This document shows, piece by piece, positions 1 to 8,118 of a DNA stretch of 42,720 nt. How positions within the stretch are numbered: position 1 is the first letter of the stretch; the number at the start of each line of letters is the position of its first letter. A program made the position numbers and the translations under genes. The notes under the pieces were generated by a model, which did no database searches, was not told the origin of the DNA, and was given only the letters and a program-made list of their open reading frames with translations. This DNA is from Marinobacter sp. (GTDB taxonomy: Bacteria > Pseudomonadota > Gammaproteobacteria > Pseudomonadales > Oleiphilaceae): the NCBI GenBank assembly GCA_014762755.1, contig JABURI010000147.1:1-42720 (forward strand), in the 5' to 3' direction.

Positions 1-139
1 CTTCCACGGTCGGGGCGCTGTGAACGTACTGGCCTTCCTTGAATTCCGGCAGGTTGACCGGCACTTCAGGTTGCGCCAGGGAAGCCGGGCTGGCAACCAG
101 CAGGCCGGCGAGCAGGGAAATCGTATGCTTCATTTTCAT
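1..139 (-). CDS. N-terminal fragment of a secreted protein, probably a c-type cytochrome (TsdA-like)
   Basis: Only the first 46 codons lie in the window; the rest runs off the left edge. The start is placed at 139 because CAGGAGG sits about 7 nt upstream. A second ATG two codons in (133) is possible. The visible protein begins MKMKHTISLLAGLL and has a classic Sec signal peptide ending around ALAQ, so the product is exported. The mature start (PEVPVNLPEFKEGQYVHSAPTVE) resembles, from memory, TsdA-type thiosulfate dehydrogenases and related cytochromes, but no haem motif falls inside the window. It lies 14 bp downstream of the diheme cytochrome c4 gene on the same strand, so the two are probably one operon. 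A TsdB-TsdA pair is inference; any other periplasmic oxidoreductase would also fit. Confidence 0.6.
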   Translation of the reverse strand, partial: MKMKHTISLLAGLLVASPASLAQPEVPVNLPEFKEGQYVHSAPTVE

Positions 140-153
140 GGCTCTGCCTCCTG

Positions 154-810
154 TTATTTCGCGGTTGCACTCTGGCTGCCCAGATAGGCGGCCACGGCGT
201 TGATCTGTTCTTCGGTCAGGCGCTCCGCAACGGCCGTCATCAGCTGGTTGGGGTCGTTGTTGCGCTGGTTGTTCTTCCAGGCATTGAGCTGTGACCGGAT
301 GTAGTTCGGATGCTGGCCGGCGATGGCCGGGAAGGTTTCGCCGACACCGCGGTTACCGGGGCCGTGGCAGGAGGAACAGGGTGGAATGTAGTTGTCCCAG
401 TCTCCCTGGTTGGCAAGCTTCTCGCCGAGGGCGAGGACTTCGTCACTGACATTGGCCGGTGTCGTGGTTTCCGGTATCGACATGGCGGCATAGTAGGCGG
501 CCAGGTCCCGGATCTGCTGTTCGTCGAAATTGTCGACATTGGGCTGCATCACCGGGCTGATACGTCCACCGTTGTTATAAGCCAGCATCTGGTTGGCGAG
601 GTAGTTGGCGTCGAGTCCGGCCAGGCGTGGAAAACCAGCGGCGTTGTTGCCCGAGCCGTCAGCCCCGTGGCAGGCCAGGCACGGGGCACCGCTGCCGTCA
701 CCCTGTGCGGCCAGCTGGGCGCCCCGTTCGGGGTCACCGCCGGCGGCGTAGGCGCCGGAGGCCAGGGCGGTCATTGCGCCCGTAAGAATCAGTTGAGAGA
801 GGGTTTTCAT
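154..810 (-). CDS. Diheme cytochrome c4-type protein
   Basis: This 218-residue periplasmic electron carrier is built from two class I cytochrome c domains in tandem, as in cytochrome c4. A signal peptide covers residues 1-22, with cleavage after AYA. The haem-binding motifs are CLACH (44-48) and CSSCH (145-149). Methionines at 88 (PVM) and 191 (QLM) are the likely axial ligands of the two haems. The frame stays open further upstream, but that stretch is not cytochrome-like; the ATG at 810 has GGAGG 6 nt upstream and begins the signal peptide. The family passes electrons from bc1 or dehydrogenases to terminal oxidases. Because a second exported gene follows within 15 bp, this could instead be the TsdB electron acceptor of a thiosulfate dehydrogenase. 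The cytochrome call is firm; the partner is inferred. Confidence 0.93.
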   Translation of the reverse strand: MKTLSQLILTGAMTALASGAYAAGGDPERGAQLAAQGDGSGAPCLACHGADGSGNNAAGFPRLAGLDANYLANQMLAYNNGGRISPVMQPNVDNFDEQQIRDLAAYYAAMSIPETTTPANVSDEVLALGEKLANQGDWDNYIPPCSSCHGPGNRGVGETFPAIAGQHPNYIRSQLNAWKNNQRNNDPNQLMTAVAERLTEEQINAVAAYLGSQSATAK

Positions 811-880
811 GGTTTGCCTCCGTTCATAAATAAAGCGCATTAGCTTATTTCCCTTTGTGCTAAAGTCAATAAGACTTCGG

Positions 881-2581
881 TTACTGGTCTCCGGTGGCTG
901 AAGTGAGGTCGGTTGCGACGACCGGCGTTGGCAGCTGGTGTTCCCCGGACACGGCCTGGCGCAACTGAGCGAGCAATCGAAAGTCGCGATTGTAGATATC
1001 ATCGCGGAACTGGATTCGCTGCGCCTCATCTACCCAGGCCGTCCAATATTGAATATAGATGGCAATCGGCTCGGGGAGAATGGCGGTGACCGGCGTTTTC
1101 TCCTCAAGGATGCGATCGATCGTGCCCCGATTCCACTCGGGGGCGCCGGCAAGAAGGAGTTCGGCCAGCTCCATCGGTTTTTCCACCCGGATACAACCGG
1201 AGCTGAAGCTCCGTTCCTGGCGGCCGAACAGATATTGGCCCGGTGTATCGTGCAGGTACACTGCATAGGGGTTGGGAAACATGAACTTGACCTGTCCGAG
1301 GGCGTTCAGCGGCCCAGGTTGCTGAACCAGCTGATAGGGAAAGTTGTCCCTGGACAGTGAAGACCAGTCAATGGTCGCCGGATCGATTTCTTGCCGGTCT
1401 ACCCCCCAGCCCTGATAGATGCTGATGTCCTGGCGCTCCAGGTACGCCGGATCGCGGATGATTTCTGGCAGCAGGTCCTCGATCATCAGCTTGCGAGGTA
1501 CCGTCCAGGTGGGGTTGAACACCAGGTAGCGGATGCGATCGGAAAACACGGGGGTCTGGCGGTAGGGGCGGCCGACAATAACCCGTGAACGCAATGCTTC
1601 GCGGCCATCCAGCACCAGCTGTAGTCCGAAACCGGCAATATTGACAATCACATAGTCATCACCGAGGGATTGGGGCAGCCAGCGCCAGCGTTCCAGGCTG
1701 GCGTCGATTTGCCGGATGCGCTCCACCGGCATGAGATTCACCGCCGCAAGTGTTTTTTTGCCGATGATGCCGTCTGGCTCCAGGCCATGCCGCGCCTGGA
1801 AGCTGGGAACCGCCAGGTCCAGTTCGTCGCTGTAGAGCGTCGGATCAGTGACCGGGGATTCGGTGCCGGAAATATCGCCGAGGGCGGTCAGTCTGCGCCG
1901 GATCTCCGGTAGCCGGGGATCCTGGTCGCCGGGATGAATGGATGGGCCATCGGCAATCGGCAACCAGGGGTGTCCAAGCAAGGGTGTGAGCCGGTTGCGG
2001 GCATCCTTCAGTTTGGCATAGGCCGGATGGGTGGGCCTGAGGCTATCCAGAGTCGCTGCAATGGTGTCATTCCGGAGCGCCTCGGCAAGAGTGACGGCCA
2101 GGTCCTGGTGTTGGCGACTGGCGTTCCACTCCGCGTGAATGGTCTGAGGATTCACCTTGCCCTCCAGCAGGTGGGATGCGGCCAGCAGGAAGGCATCGGT
2201 AAACAGCAGGTCGATGTCTGCCCGCATTTCCCCGGGCAGGTCGTCTCGTGCCCGCAGGACCAGGTCTGATAAAAGTTCTCCGTGATAGTCCAACGGGTTG
2301 AGACCGTCGCTGGCGATCTGCCTGATGGCTTCAGCCAGTTCCTGGCGATGTCCCGGGGAGGACCAGGCCAGCTGGAAACCATGATTTTCGTAGAACCTGC
2401 GCAATGCTTCCCGTGCCAGCAGTGGCTCGCCAAGCACCTGCACCGGCTGACCGCCTTCGAGCGCTTCAATTCGTTGGACGAGAGGTTCGCTGGGGCCTGC
2501 TGCCGTGACAGAAGGCACAGGTAGCATCAAGAGGATCATGGTTGCCAGGAGGGCCAACGTTGCGTGCCTGCATTTACTCAT
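881..2581 (-). CDS. Murein L,D-transpeptidase, YcbB/LdtD type
   Basis: This 566-residue protein forms 3-3 cross-links between meso-diaminopimelate residues of peptidoglycan in the periplasm. It has an N-terminal signal peptide (about 1-27), a large family-specific region, a peptidoglycan-binding repeat near 250-285 (SFQARHGLEPDGIIGKKT) and a YkuD catalytic domain from about 308. The catalytic signature is visible: His444 in LHDTP and Cys463 in SSGCIRV. Length and domain order match the YcbB/LdtD family (about 615 residues in E. coli) rather than short Erf/K-type enzymes. The gene stands alone on the minus strand, downstream of the radical SAM gene with only 9 bp between them, so co-transcription is possible. 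Nothing is broken. Confidence 0.93.
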   Translation of the reverse strand: MSKCRHATLALLATMILLMLPVPSVTAAGPSEPLVQRIEALEGGQPVQVLGEPLLAREALRRFYENHGFQLAWSSPGHRQELAEAIRQIASDGLNPLDYHGELLSDLVLRARDDLPGEMRADIDLLFTDAFLLAASHLLEGKVNPQTIHAEWNASRQHQDLAVTLAEALRNDTIAATLDSLRPTHPAYAKLKDARNRLTPLLGHPWLPIADGPSIHPGDQDPRLPEIRRRLTALGDISGTESPVTDPTLYSDELDLAVPSFQARHGLEPDGIIGKKTLAAVNLMPVERIRQIDASLERWRWLPQSLGDDYVIVNIAGFGLQLVLDGREALRSRVIVGRPYRQTPVFSDRIRYLVFNPTWTVPRKLMIEDLLPEIIRDPAYLERQDISIYQGWGVDRQEIDPATIDWSSLSRDNFPYQLVQQPGPLNALGQVKFMFPNPYAVYLHDTPGQYLFGRQERSFSSGCIRVEKPMELAELLLAGAPEWNRGTIDRILEEKTPVTAILPEPIAIYIQYWTAWVDEAQRIQFRDDIYNRDFRLLAQLRQAVSGEHQLPTPVVATDLTSATGDQ

Positions 2582-2590
2582 AACTTCCCG

Positions 2591-3652
2591 TTACCACAGT
2601 GCCATCTGGTCTCCGGCGGGGCGGCGGAACAGGTCGGTCCTCAGGGGTCCCGTTTTTCGGTCATTGAGCCCGAGTTTGCGCACCTTGTTCCGGAAGCGCT
2701 GGCGAATGAGGTCGGAGTACGGGCCCTCGCCGGTCATCCGGCTCCCGAAGGTGCCGTCGTAACTCTTGCCACCCCTCAGATCACGGATCCGGTTCATGAC
2801 GTGCCCGGCGCGATCCGGGAAATGCCGTTGAAGCCAGTCCTGGAACAATTCGTCCAGCTCATAGGGTAAACGTAGCATAATCCAGCCGGCCTGGTCGGCG
2901 CCGGCGTTGGCCGCCGCCTCGAGAATAGCCTCGATTTCGTGGTCGTTGATAAAAGGGATGACCGGACCGATGATGATCCCGACCGGAATGCCCGCTTCAC
3001 GGAGCCGTTCAATCACTTTCAGCCGTGTTGCCGGAGCGGCCGTCCTGGGCTCCATCCGGCGTTTCAGGTCATTGTTCAGGGTGGTCAGGCTGATGGTGAC
3101 CGAACACAGTTGATCCCGGGCCAGGTCCGATAGCAGGTCCAGGTCCCGCAGGATCAGGGCGCCCTTGGTTATCAGGGAGACCGGGTGCCGGTAATCGCAC
3201 ATAACCTTCAGCAGGTCGCGTGTGATTTCCCGCTGCCGCTCGATGGGCTGGTAGGCATCGGTGTTCATGCCCAGGGCAATGGGAGAAACCCGGTAGCCGG
3301 GCTTGTCCAGGCTTTCCCGAAGCTTGGAGGCTGCGTTCTGCTTGGCAATCAGCCGGGTTTCGAAATCCAGCCCCGGTGACATGTCCCAGTAGGCGTGGGA
3401 GGGCCGGGCGAAGCAGTAGATGCAGGCGTGTTCGCAGCCCCGGTAGGGGTTGATGGACTGTTCAAACGGAATGTCCGGGGAGCTGTTGCGGCTGATGATG
3501 GATCTGACCGTCTCATCCATGACTTCCGTCGCCACGGAATCCGGGCAGATCTCATCCACCGGGTCCCGGTACCAGCCGTCGTCATGATCGCGGTCGGTGG
3601 CAATGGGCTGGAAACGGTTTTGCGGGTTCAGGCTGGTGCCCCGGGTTTTCAT
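2591..3652 (-). CDS. PA0069-family radical SAM protein (spore-photoproduct-lyase-like), LexA box upstream
   Basis: This 353-residue radical SAM protein has the 4Fe-4S motif CEHACIYC (Cys73, Cys77, Cys80). It belongs to the family named for Pseudomonas PA0069, related to spore photoproduct lyase; its substrate is unknown to me. The ATG at 3652 was chosen because the family signature starts there and GGTGAG lies just upstream. The longer open frame to 4396 is only the antisense of the TauE gene. A perfect LexA operator ends 12 bp upstream of the start codon, so DNA damage probably induces the gene. From memory, the P. aeruginosa homologue is among reported LexA-regulon members. SOS control and SPL kinship together suggest a role in DNA lesion repair; that is inference. 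Confidence 0.9.
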   Translation of the reverse strand: MKTRGTSLNPQNRFQPIATDRDHDDGWYRDPVDEICPDSVATEVMDETVRSIISRNSSPDIPFEQSINPYRGCEHACIYCFARPSHAYWDMSPGLDFETRLIAKQNAASKLRESLDKPGYRVSPIALGMNTDAYQPIERQREITRDLLKVMCDYRHPVSLITKGALILRDLDLLSDLARDQLCSVTISLTTLNNDLKRRMEPRTAAPATRLKVIERLREAGIPVGIIIGPVIPFINDHEIEAILEAAANAGADQAGWIMLRLPYELDELFQDWLQRHFPDRAGHVMNRIRDLRGGKSYDGTFGSRMTGEGPYSDLIRQRFRNKVRKLGLNDRKTGPLRTDLFRRPAGDQMALW

Positions 3653-3663
3653 AGTCTCACCAA

Positions 3664-3683
3664 TACTGTTTATGTATACAGTA
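3664..3683 (-). promoter_or_regulatory. LexA (SOS) operator
   Basis: The 20 bp read TACTG, an AT-rich 10-bp spacer (TTTATGTATA), then CAGTA. This equals the E. coli LexA consensus TACTG(TA)5CAGTA in every fixed base. It lies 11 bp before the radical SAM start codon, where bound repressor would block initiation. It is also about 90 bp upstream of the divergent TauE-like gene, which it could affect, but the distance favours the radical SAM gene. Confidence 0.88.
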
Positions 3684-3772
3684 CTGTTGATGCTACTACC
3701 CCTGTATCCTTCCCGGCAAGCAGAATCCGGTAGTCCCGAACGCCGGGCTGATGTCTGAACGCCGAGGAATCC

Positions 3773-4549
3773 ATGTCTGATCTTACGCTGGCCCAGTATA
3801 CCCTGATTGGTCTGATTTTTGTGTGGAGCGGATTTGTCCGTTCGGGCCTGGGGTTTGGCGGAGCGGTATTGTCGCTGCCATTTCTGCTGCTGGTGTACGA
3901 TGAGCCACTGGTATTTCTGCCGATCATTGCGGTACACCTGCTGGTGTTTTCCTCCCTGACCATCTGGATGAATAACCGGAAAAACCGGACGCGGGAGAAT
4001 CCCGTGGAAGGGGGTACCGTCGACTGGCCCTACCTCTGGCGGATTCTTGGCATCATGATCGTGCCCAAGCTGATCGGGGTGTTCGGCCTGATCACCATGC
4101 CCGGTAACGTGCTGAGCGCCATTATCTTTGTGATCGTGGCGCTGTATTCGGTGTCCTACATCATCAACAAACCGTTCCGCAGTGGCAGCAAGACAGTGGA
4201 TGCCATTTTCCTGATGGTGGGGGGGTATATCAGTGGCACGTCCCTGATCGGGGCACCCCTGATCATTGCGGTTGCGGCCCAGCACGTGGTGAAGGAAAAG
4301 CTGCGGGATACCCTGTTCGCCCTCTGGTTCATCCTGGTACTGATCAAGATGGCCGCGTTTGTCTGGGCCGGTGTGGATCTTCAGCTCATTCACCACCTGT
4401 GGCTACTGCCCTGTGCAGCGGTCGGCCACGTGATCGGACTTCGTGTGCACGACCGCATGCTCAGGGCAGAAACCCCGGTTTTCTTCCGGGTCCTCGGGGT
4501 GGTCCTGCTGGTGGTCAGCAGTGTTGGTATGGTCAGTGTATTGGGCTGA
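3773..4549 (+). CDS. Sulfite exporter TauE/SafE family membrane protein
   Basis: This 258-residue inner-membrane protein contains roughly seven to eight hydrophobic helices in the two-halves arrangement of TauE/SafE permeases. It has the family-typical GFGGAVLSLPFLLL stretch near residues 29-42 and a second glycine-rich turn (GGYISGTSLIGAPLI) in the C-terminal half. The family exports small organosulfur or sulfite-type anions; the substrate here cannot be read from sequence. The start has CGAGGA at the right distance. It is transcribed divergently from the radical SAM gene and converges with the AbiTii-like gene 10 bp beyond its stop. Confidence 0.88.
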   Translation: MSDLTLAQYTLIGLIFVWSGFVRSGLGFGGAVLSLPFLLLVYDEPLVFLPIIAVHLLVFSSLTIWMNNRKNRTRENPVEGGTVDWPYLWRILGIMIVPKLIGVFGLITMPGNVLSAIIFVIVALYSVSYIINKPFRSGSKTVDAIFLMVGGYISGTSLIGAPLIIAVAAQHVVKEKLRDTLFALWFILVLIKMAAFVWAGVDLQLIHHLWLLPCAAVGHVIGLRVHDRMLRAETPVFFRVLGVVLLVVSSVGMVSVLG

Positions 4550-4559
4550 GGGGTTCCCC

Positions 4560-5225
4560 TCAGCCCGCGCGACCGAAGACTTTCTCCAGGAAGCCGACGG
4601 AACGGACATCCGGAATCGGCAGGTTATCCACCTCGTCCATTGCCTTGCGCCAGAACGTCTCTGGGGTGTCCAGATGGGCAACCTTGGCCCGCTCTTCCTT
4701 GCTGTAGTGGTTGTGCTCGCCCTCAATGCCGTCGGCCATCAGCGCCTGGGTGTACAGGTAGATGGCGGCGCGAACGGTACGCAACACACGACAGTAGACA
4801 TCCCGGCTGAGATTGATGGCCAGCTCTGCTGACAGGTTGATCTGCTTCTGCAGGGCTACCATCGCCTCTTTTTCCAGCGGAACCCGGTTGCCGTCGCCTT
4901 TCTTACAGTTCAGGCAGACCTTTTCCAGCACCTTGATACCGTCGGTCAGGTCCATGTGGCCATATTCGGCTTTCTGGTCTTCCTCCAGAGGAGCGGGAAT
5001 CCAGCCATACTGGGGCGAGCGGGCAACGATGTGTCCTGGCAGGTCCCGCCGGAAGGGCGGGGCGGAAGCCAGGTCCTGGTAACCATCGAATTCCGTGCGC
5101 AGCCAGGCTGCCATCTCCCGATGCCGGAGCATCATGGCGAGGGTGATGGCGGATTGCACGATGTCCTCGACCAGTTCACTGGAATCCTGGGTCCGTTCCT
5201 CCAGGTGATTGACGGATGCAGACAT
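4560..5225 (-). CDS. AbiTii-domain-like protein of unknown function
   Basis: This soluble 221-residue protein has no signal peptide. Its N-terminal half carries the pattern I associate with the AbiTii domain: a short helical segment (VEDIVQSAITLAMMLRHRE), a W-x-x-x-E-x-x-G-Y motif (AAWLRTEFDGYQD), then an aromatic-proline segment (YGWIPAPLEEDQ). The C-terminal half is helical with a few cysteines. The ATG at 5225 is preferred over 5249 because GGGGAGG lies directly upstream. AbiTii proteins are annotated by analogy with abortive-infection genes, but many are chromosomal singletons without shown antiphage activity. No toxin-antitoxin partner or mobile element is adjacent. The domain call is by eye. 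Confidence 0.68.
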   Translation of the reverse strand: MSASVNHLEERTQDSSELVEDIVQSAITLAMMLRHREMAAWLRTEFDGYQDLASAPPFRRDLPGHIVARSPQYGWIPAPLEEDQKAEYGHMDLTDGIKVLEKVCLNCKKGDGNRVPLEKEAMVALQKQINLSAELAINLSRDVYCRVLRTVRAAIYLYTQALMADGIEGEHNHYSKEERAKVAHLDTPETFWRKAMDEVDNLPIPDVRSVGFLEKVFGRAG

Positions 5226-5413
5226 GTTTTCCTCCCCGGCAATGGTCATTCGGGGTGGTCTGTTCCATTGCCGTGTTTTTGTTGTTGTTGATTCGGCTTC
5301 CGGTTGTTGGATCCGGAAGTTCTGGACTAAAACGTATACACGGGATCCGGCTTTCGCCGTTGTAAAAAGGTTATCGCTTGTAACCGACGGTAAGTGGCCG
5401 GGGAGGTCTGGAA

Positions 5414-6070
5414 ATGAGAGCAGAAGAAAGATTCACATCACGCCGGGAATCCATGGTGGATTACCAGATCATCAGCCGGGGCATTGATGACCCGTTGGTG
5501 GTGGAGGCCATGCGGCGGGTTCACCGGGAAGCCTTCGTGCCGGACAGCCTGCGGGATGCGGCCTACGAGGACGGTCCGCTGCCGATCGGGGCCGGTCAGA
5601 CGATCTCCCAGCCCTATATCGTTGCCTTGATGACCGACGCTCTGGAGCTCAGAGGTGGTGAGCGGGTGCTGGATATCGGTACCGGCTCGGGCTACGCGGC
5701 GGCTGTACTGGCCTGCATTGCCGCCGAGGTGTTCAGTATCGAGCGTATTCCGGAACTGGCAGAGCAGGCCCGGAAGAATCTGGCGGCGGAGGGGTTCGAC
5801 AGTGTCCGGGTGCTGTGTGGCGACGGCACCCTCGGGTGGCCGGAGGAGGCCCCGTTTGACGGCATTGCTGTCGCGGCGGGAGCTCCGGATGTGCCGCAGG
5901 CGCTCAAGCATCAGCTGGCGGTTGGCGGGCACCTGGTGATTCCCGTGGGCTCGGAACACATCTCCCAGTCCCTGATGCGGGTAACCCGGGTGTCAGAAGA
6001 GGACTTCAGAACCGAGAATCTCGGCGGCGTCCGGTTTGTGCCCCTGCTCGGGGAGCAGGGGTGGTCCTGA
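5414..6070 (+). CDS. pcm: Protein-L-isoaspartate O-methyltransferase
   Basis: This cytosolic enzyme of 218 residues methylates isoaspartyl residues in aged proteins, using S-adenosylmethionine, to start their repair. The SAM-binding glycine loop VLDIGTGSGYAAA is at 85-97. The substrate-proximal GAGQTISQPYIVALM (59-73) and the C-terminal FVPLLGEQGW are PIMT hallmarks. GGGGAGG upstream supports the ATG at 5414; an alternative in-frame ATG at 5453 would remove conserved N-terminal helix residues. Unlike in many gammaproteobacteria, it is not visibly beside surE, nlpD or rpoS. It converges with the DUF1338 gene, 11 bp apart. Confidence 0.95.
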   Translation: MRAEERFTSRRESMVDYQIISRGIDDPLVVEAMRRVHREAFVPDSLRDAAYEDGPLPIGAGQTISQPYIVALMTDALELRGGERVLDIGTGSGYAAAVLACIAAEVFSIERIPELAEQARKNLAAEGFDSVRVLCGDGTLGWPEEAPFDGIAVAAGAPDVPQALKHQLAVGGHLVIPVGSEHISQSLMRVTRVSEEDFRTENLGGVRFVPLLGEQGWS

Positions 6071-6081
6071 GGGCAATACGC

Positions 6082-6888
6082 TCAGTTGCCTGCGTGTGTG
6101 CTCTCGAAGATCTTGTCCGCCGAGGCAGCCACAAAGCCGCTGTACAGTTCGCCATCGGGCTTGGGGTAACGCAGGGCGAACTCGTAGAAGCAGCTGGGAA
6201 TGGTCGCCTCCCGATCGGAAAACCGGACGGCCACCCGGTCTGCCATGGTGGATGACTGTTCCAGCATGTCCTCCGGTGAGCCTTTGACCTCGCCGCCACT
6301 ACTGTTGACGGTAAAGCCGTTGTCCTTGAGCAGCTGGTTCATTTCGGCAACGCTGTGGATGCTGTCCAGGTCATTGATACTGACCGTGAAATGATTCGCC
6401 CGGTAGCCCCAGGCTGCCATCCAGGCGGCATACTCGCTCTCTTCCAGCAATTCCTGGTAGGTGTCGTGGCTCACCTGCCAATGCCTTCCCGAGTACAGGA
6501 AATCGTCGGCATTGGTACTCTCCGGCTCGACCTGAGCCACCAGTTTGCGAACGAGTTGCTGCAGCCTCGGCGAGCACTGTTCAACCAGCAACTCCGAGAT
6601 GAACACCTTGGGTGCATGCTTGTCCGGGTGCTCGAAATGGCGGGCGTAGAGTTTCTTGGCCTCGAAGTGGTATTCCCCGCAGGCCTCGTATCCGAGATTC
6701 AGGAAATGCCGTGCCAGCGTTTCGAGCCCGACCGGTTCCAGATTGAAGGTGCGTAACGCGATGTGGTCATTGACCACCGGGCTCGATTCCCGCTCGTCCA
6801 GAAGCTGATGGATCCGGTCAGCGGAGGGGGTGACGGCCCGGTAATTCTCCCACAGTTTATCGAACAGGGACTGGTAATCAGTGTGCAT
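6082..6888 (-). CDS. DUF1338 enzyme, 2-oxoadipate dioxygenase/decarboxylase (HglS) family
   Basis: This 268-residue protein belongs to the DUF1338/YdcJ/HglS family, whose studied member converts 2-oxoadipate to D-2-hydroxyglutarate with loss of CO2 in lysine catabolism. The iron-site pattern is visible: His42 in NDHIALRTF with Arg46 four residues on, His166 in RANHFTVS, and Glu236 in CFYEFALRYP. These match the reported His-His-Glu ligands and substrate-binding Arg. The protein is shorter than HglS itself (about 460 residues), as in the compact subfamily. The start at 6888 has GGAG upstream and overlaps the end of astA by 11 bp, so the two are translationally coupled. Its true substrate in this AstA context is unknown. 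Confidence 0.85.
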   Translation of the reverse strand: MHTDYQSLFDKLWENYRAVTPSADRIHQLLDERESSPVVNDHIALRTFNLEPVGLETLARHFLNLGYEACGEYHFEAKKLYARHFEHPDKHAPKVFISELLVEQCSPRLQQLVRKLVAQVEPESTNADDFLYSGRHWQVSHDTYQELLEESEYAAWMAAWGYRANHFTVSINDLDSIHSVAEMNQLLKDNGFTVNSSGGEVKGSPEDMLEQSSTMADRVAVRFSDREATIPSCFYEFALRYPKPDGELYSGFVAASADKIFESTHAGN

Positions 6889-8002
6889 AGTGTCTTTCTC
6901 CGTGTTCTTCAGCAACGATGGTTGCCGGATGCGCTGGCTGTCTCCGGGTGCTGGTGCCGGCGCGGTTCAGGGGCAGTAGCCAGACCCCCGCCGGGTCCCG
7001 GATGTCCAGCTGTTCGCCGATGTGGGCCGGCAGGATCACTGTCGAGCCTTCCGGCTCTATCCGGGCCTGATCGGTCACCGTAGCCCGGAAATCCTCCGCG
7101 CCGCCGGTGGCGACAATCACCGGCTCCGTGGCCTGGCCCTGGTGGCGGGGGCTGTCGATACCCGCGAGCCGGGCCGTGCACTGCGCTGAACGCCGGACAC
7201 TGGCTATATCCCCCAGACCGCACTCCACGGTCGGCCCGGCATCAAACAGGTCCACAAACCCGCGGTGGCGAAACCCTTCCGTCTCAAGCATCTTCAGTGC
7301 CGGGCGAGTGTGGGGATGAACCTTGCCAATCACGGCTCTGGCTTCGTCGCTCATCAGGTGCGTGTAGAGCGGTGCCGCCGGCATCAACTCCTCAATGAAA
7401 TCAGTGTAGCCGGAGCCCACCAGGTGTGTGGCGGAGGTGAATTCCATATCCACAAAATGCTGCCTGAGCCAGTTCCAGAAGGGGGACTGCCCGGCACGGT
7501 CGGAGACGCCTCGCATCTCGGCGATGACCTTATTGGCAAAGCGTTCCGGATGCTGCGCCATGAACAGGAACCGGACCCGTGACAACAACTTGCCGGCATT
7601 GGCCCGGCGATACTCCGGACGCAGGTACAGCGAACAGATTTCGGTATGGCCGTTGTAATGGCTGCACCGGGTCAGGGTCTCCATCTCTCGTCGCAGTCCG
7701 AGATCCCGGGAATGGTGGATCACGGTATTGTGATGAAAATGGTGCAGGGGGCGGGTATGGCCGGTACGGGCCTCGATGCCGGTGGTACCCATGATCGCAC
7801 CAGTGGCTTCATCCTCCAGGACGAACAGGTAGTGCTCATCGCCGGGCGCATCGATCTGCCGGCAGAAGCTGGCACGGGAGTGATCGATTTTCCGGGCCAG
7901 AGCATCCCGGTCCGGCATCAGGGAGGTGAAGCCGGGGCCGGACTCCTCGGCAATGTGGTAGAGGGTATCGAGATCTGTTGCTGCAACCGGTCTGATGATC
8001 AT
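6878..8002 (-). CDS. astA: Arginine N-succinyltransferase
   Basis: This 374-residue GNAT-fold enzyme catalyses the first step of the AST pathway, succinyl-CoA plus arginine to N2-succinylarginine. The start MIIRPVAATDLDTLYHIA, the segment LYLRPEYRRANAGKLLSRVRFLF and the C-terminal VDLFDAGPTVEC block are characteristic of AstA. It has a good SD (GGGAAG, 7 nt). The other AST genes (astB, C, D, E) are absent from this window; the only partner is the overlapping DUF1338 gene. A divergent Lrp/AsnC regulator 116 bp away is the likely controller. With AST genes missing nearby, a different amino-acid substrate is possible, but the family call is strong. Confidence 0.9.
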   Translation of the reverse strand: MIIRPVAATDLDTLYHIAEESGPGFTSLMPDRDALARKIDHSRASFCRQIDAPGDEHYLFVLEDEATGAIMGTTGIEARTGHTRPLHHFHHNTVIHHSRDLGLRREMETLTRCSHYNGHTEICSLYLRPEYRRANAGKLLSRVRFLFMAQHPERFANKVIAEMRGVSDRAGQSPFWNWLRQHFVDMEFTSATHLVGSGYTDFIEELMPAAPLYTHLMSDEARAVIGKVHPHTRPALKMLETEGFRHRGFVDLFDAGPTVECGLGDIASVRRSAQCTARLAGIDSPRHQGQATEPVIVATGGAEDFRATVTDQARIEPEGSTVILPAHIGEQLDIRDPAGVWLLPLNRAGTSTRRQPAHPATIVAEEHGERHYAH

Positions 8003-8090
8003 GGCGAATCTTCCCTGTTGTTTTGGTGCCAGTATGGGGAAGAATGCTGTCGAGTTGCAGTTTCAATCTGATCGATATGATCTAAAATGG

Positions 8091-8103
8091 TGGCAAATTG
8101 CCA
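8091..8103. promoter_or_regulatory. Palindrome between astA and Lrp-type regulator, candidate operator
   Basis: TGGCAAATTGCCA is a perfect inverted repeat (TGGCAA / TTGCCA, one central base). It is centred about 22 bp before the regulator's ATG and about 95 bp before astA. Lrp/AsnC proteins commonly bind such palindromes in divergent promoters and repress themselves. The assignment rests on position and symmetry only. Confidence 0.45.
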
Positions 8104-8118
8104 TATAAAGATATCAGA

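Noticed and set aside
3653..4396. Extended N-terminus of the radical SAM protein
   Set aside because: The added 248 residues are the antisense of the TauE gene and would place the LexA box inside a coding region.
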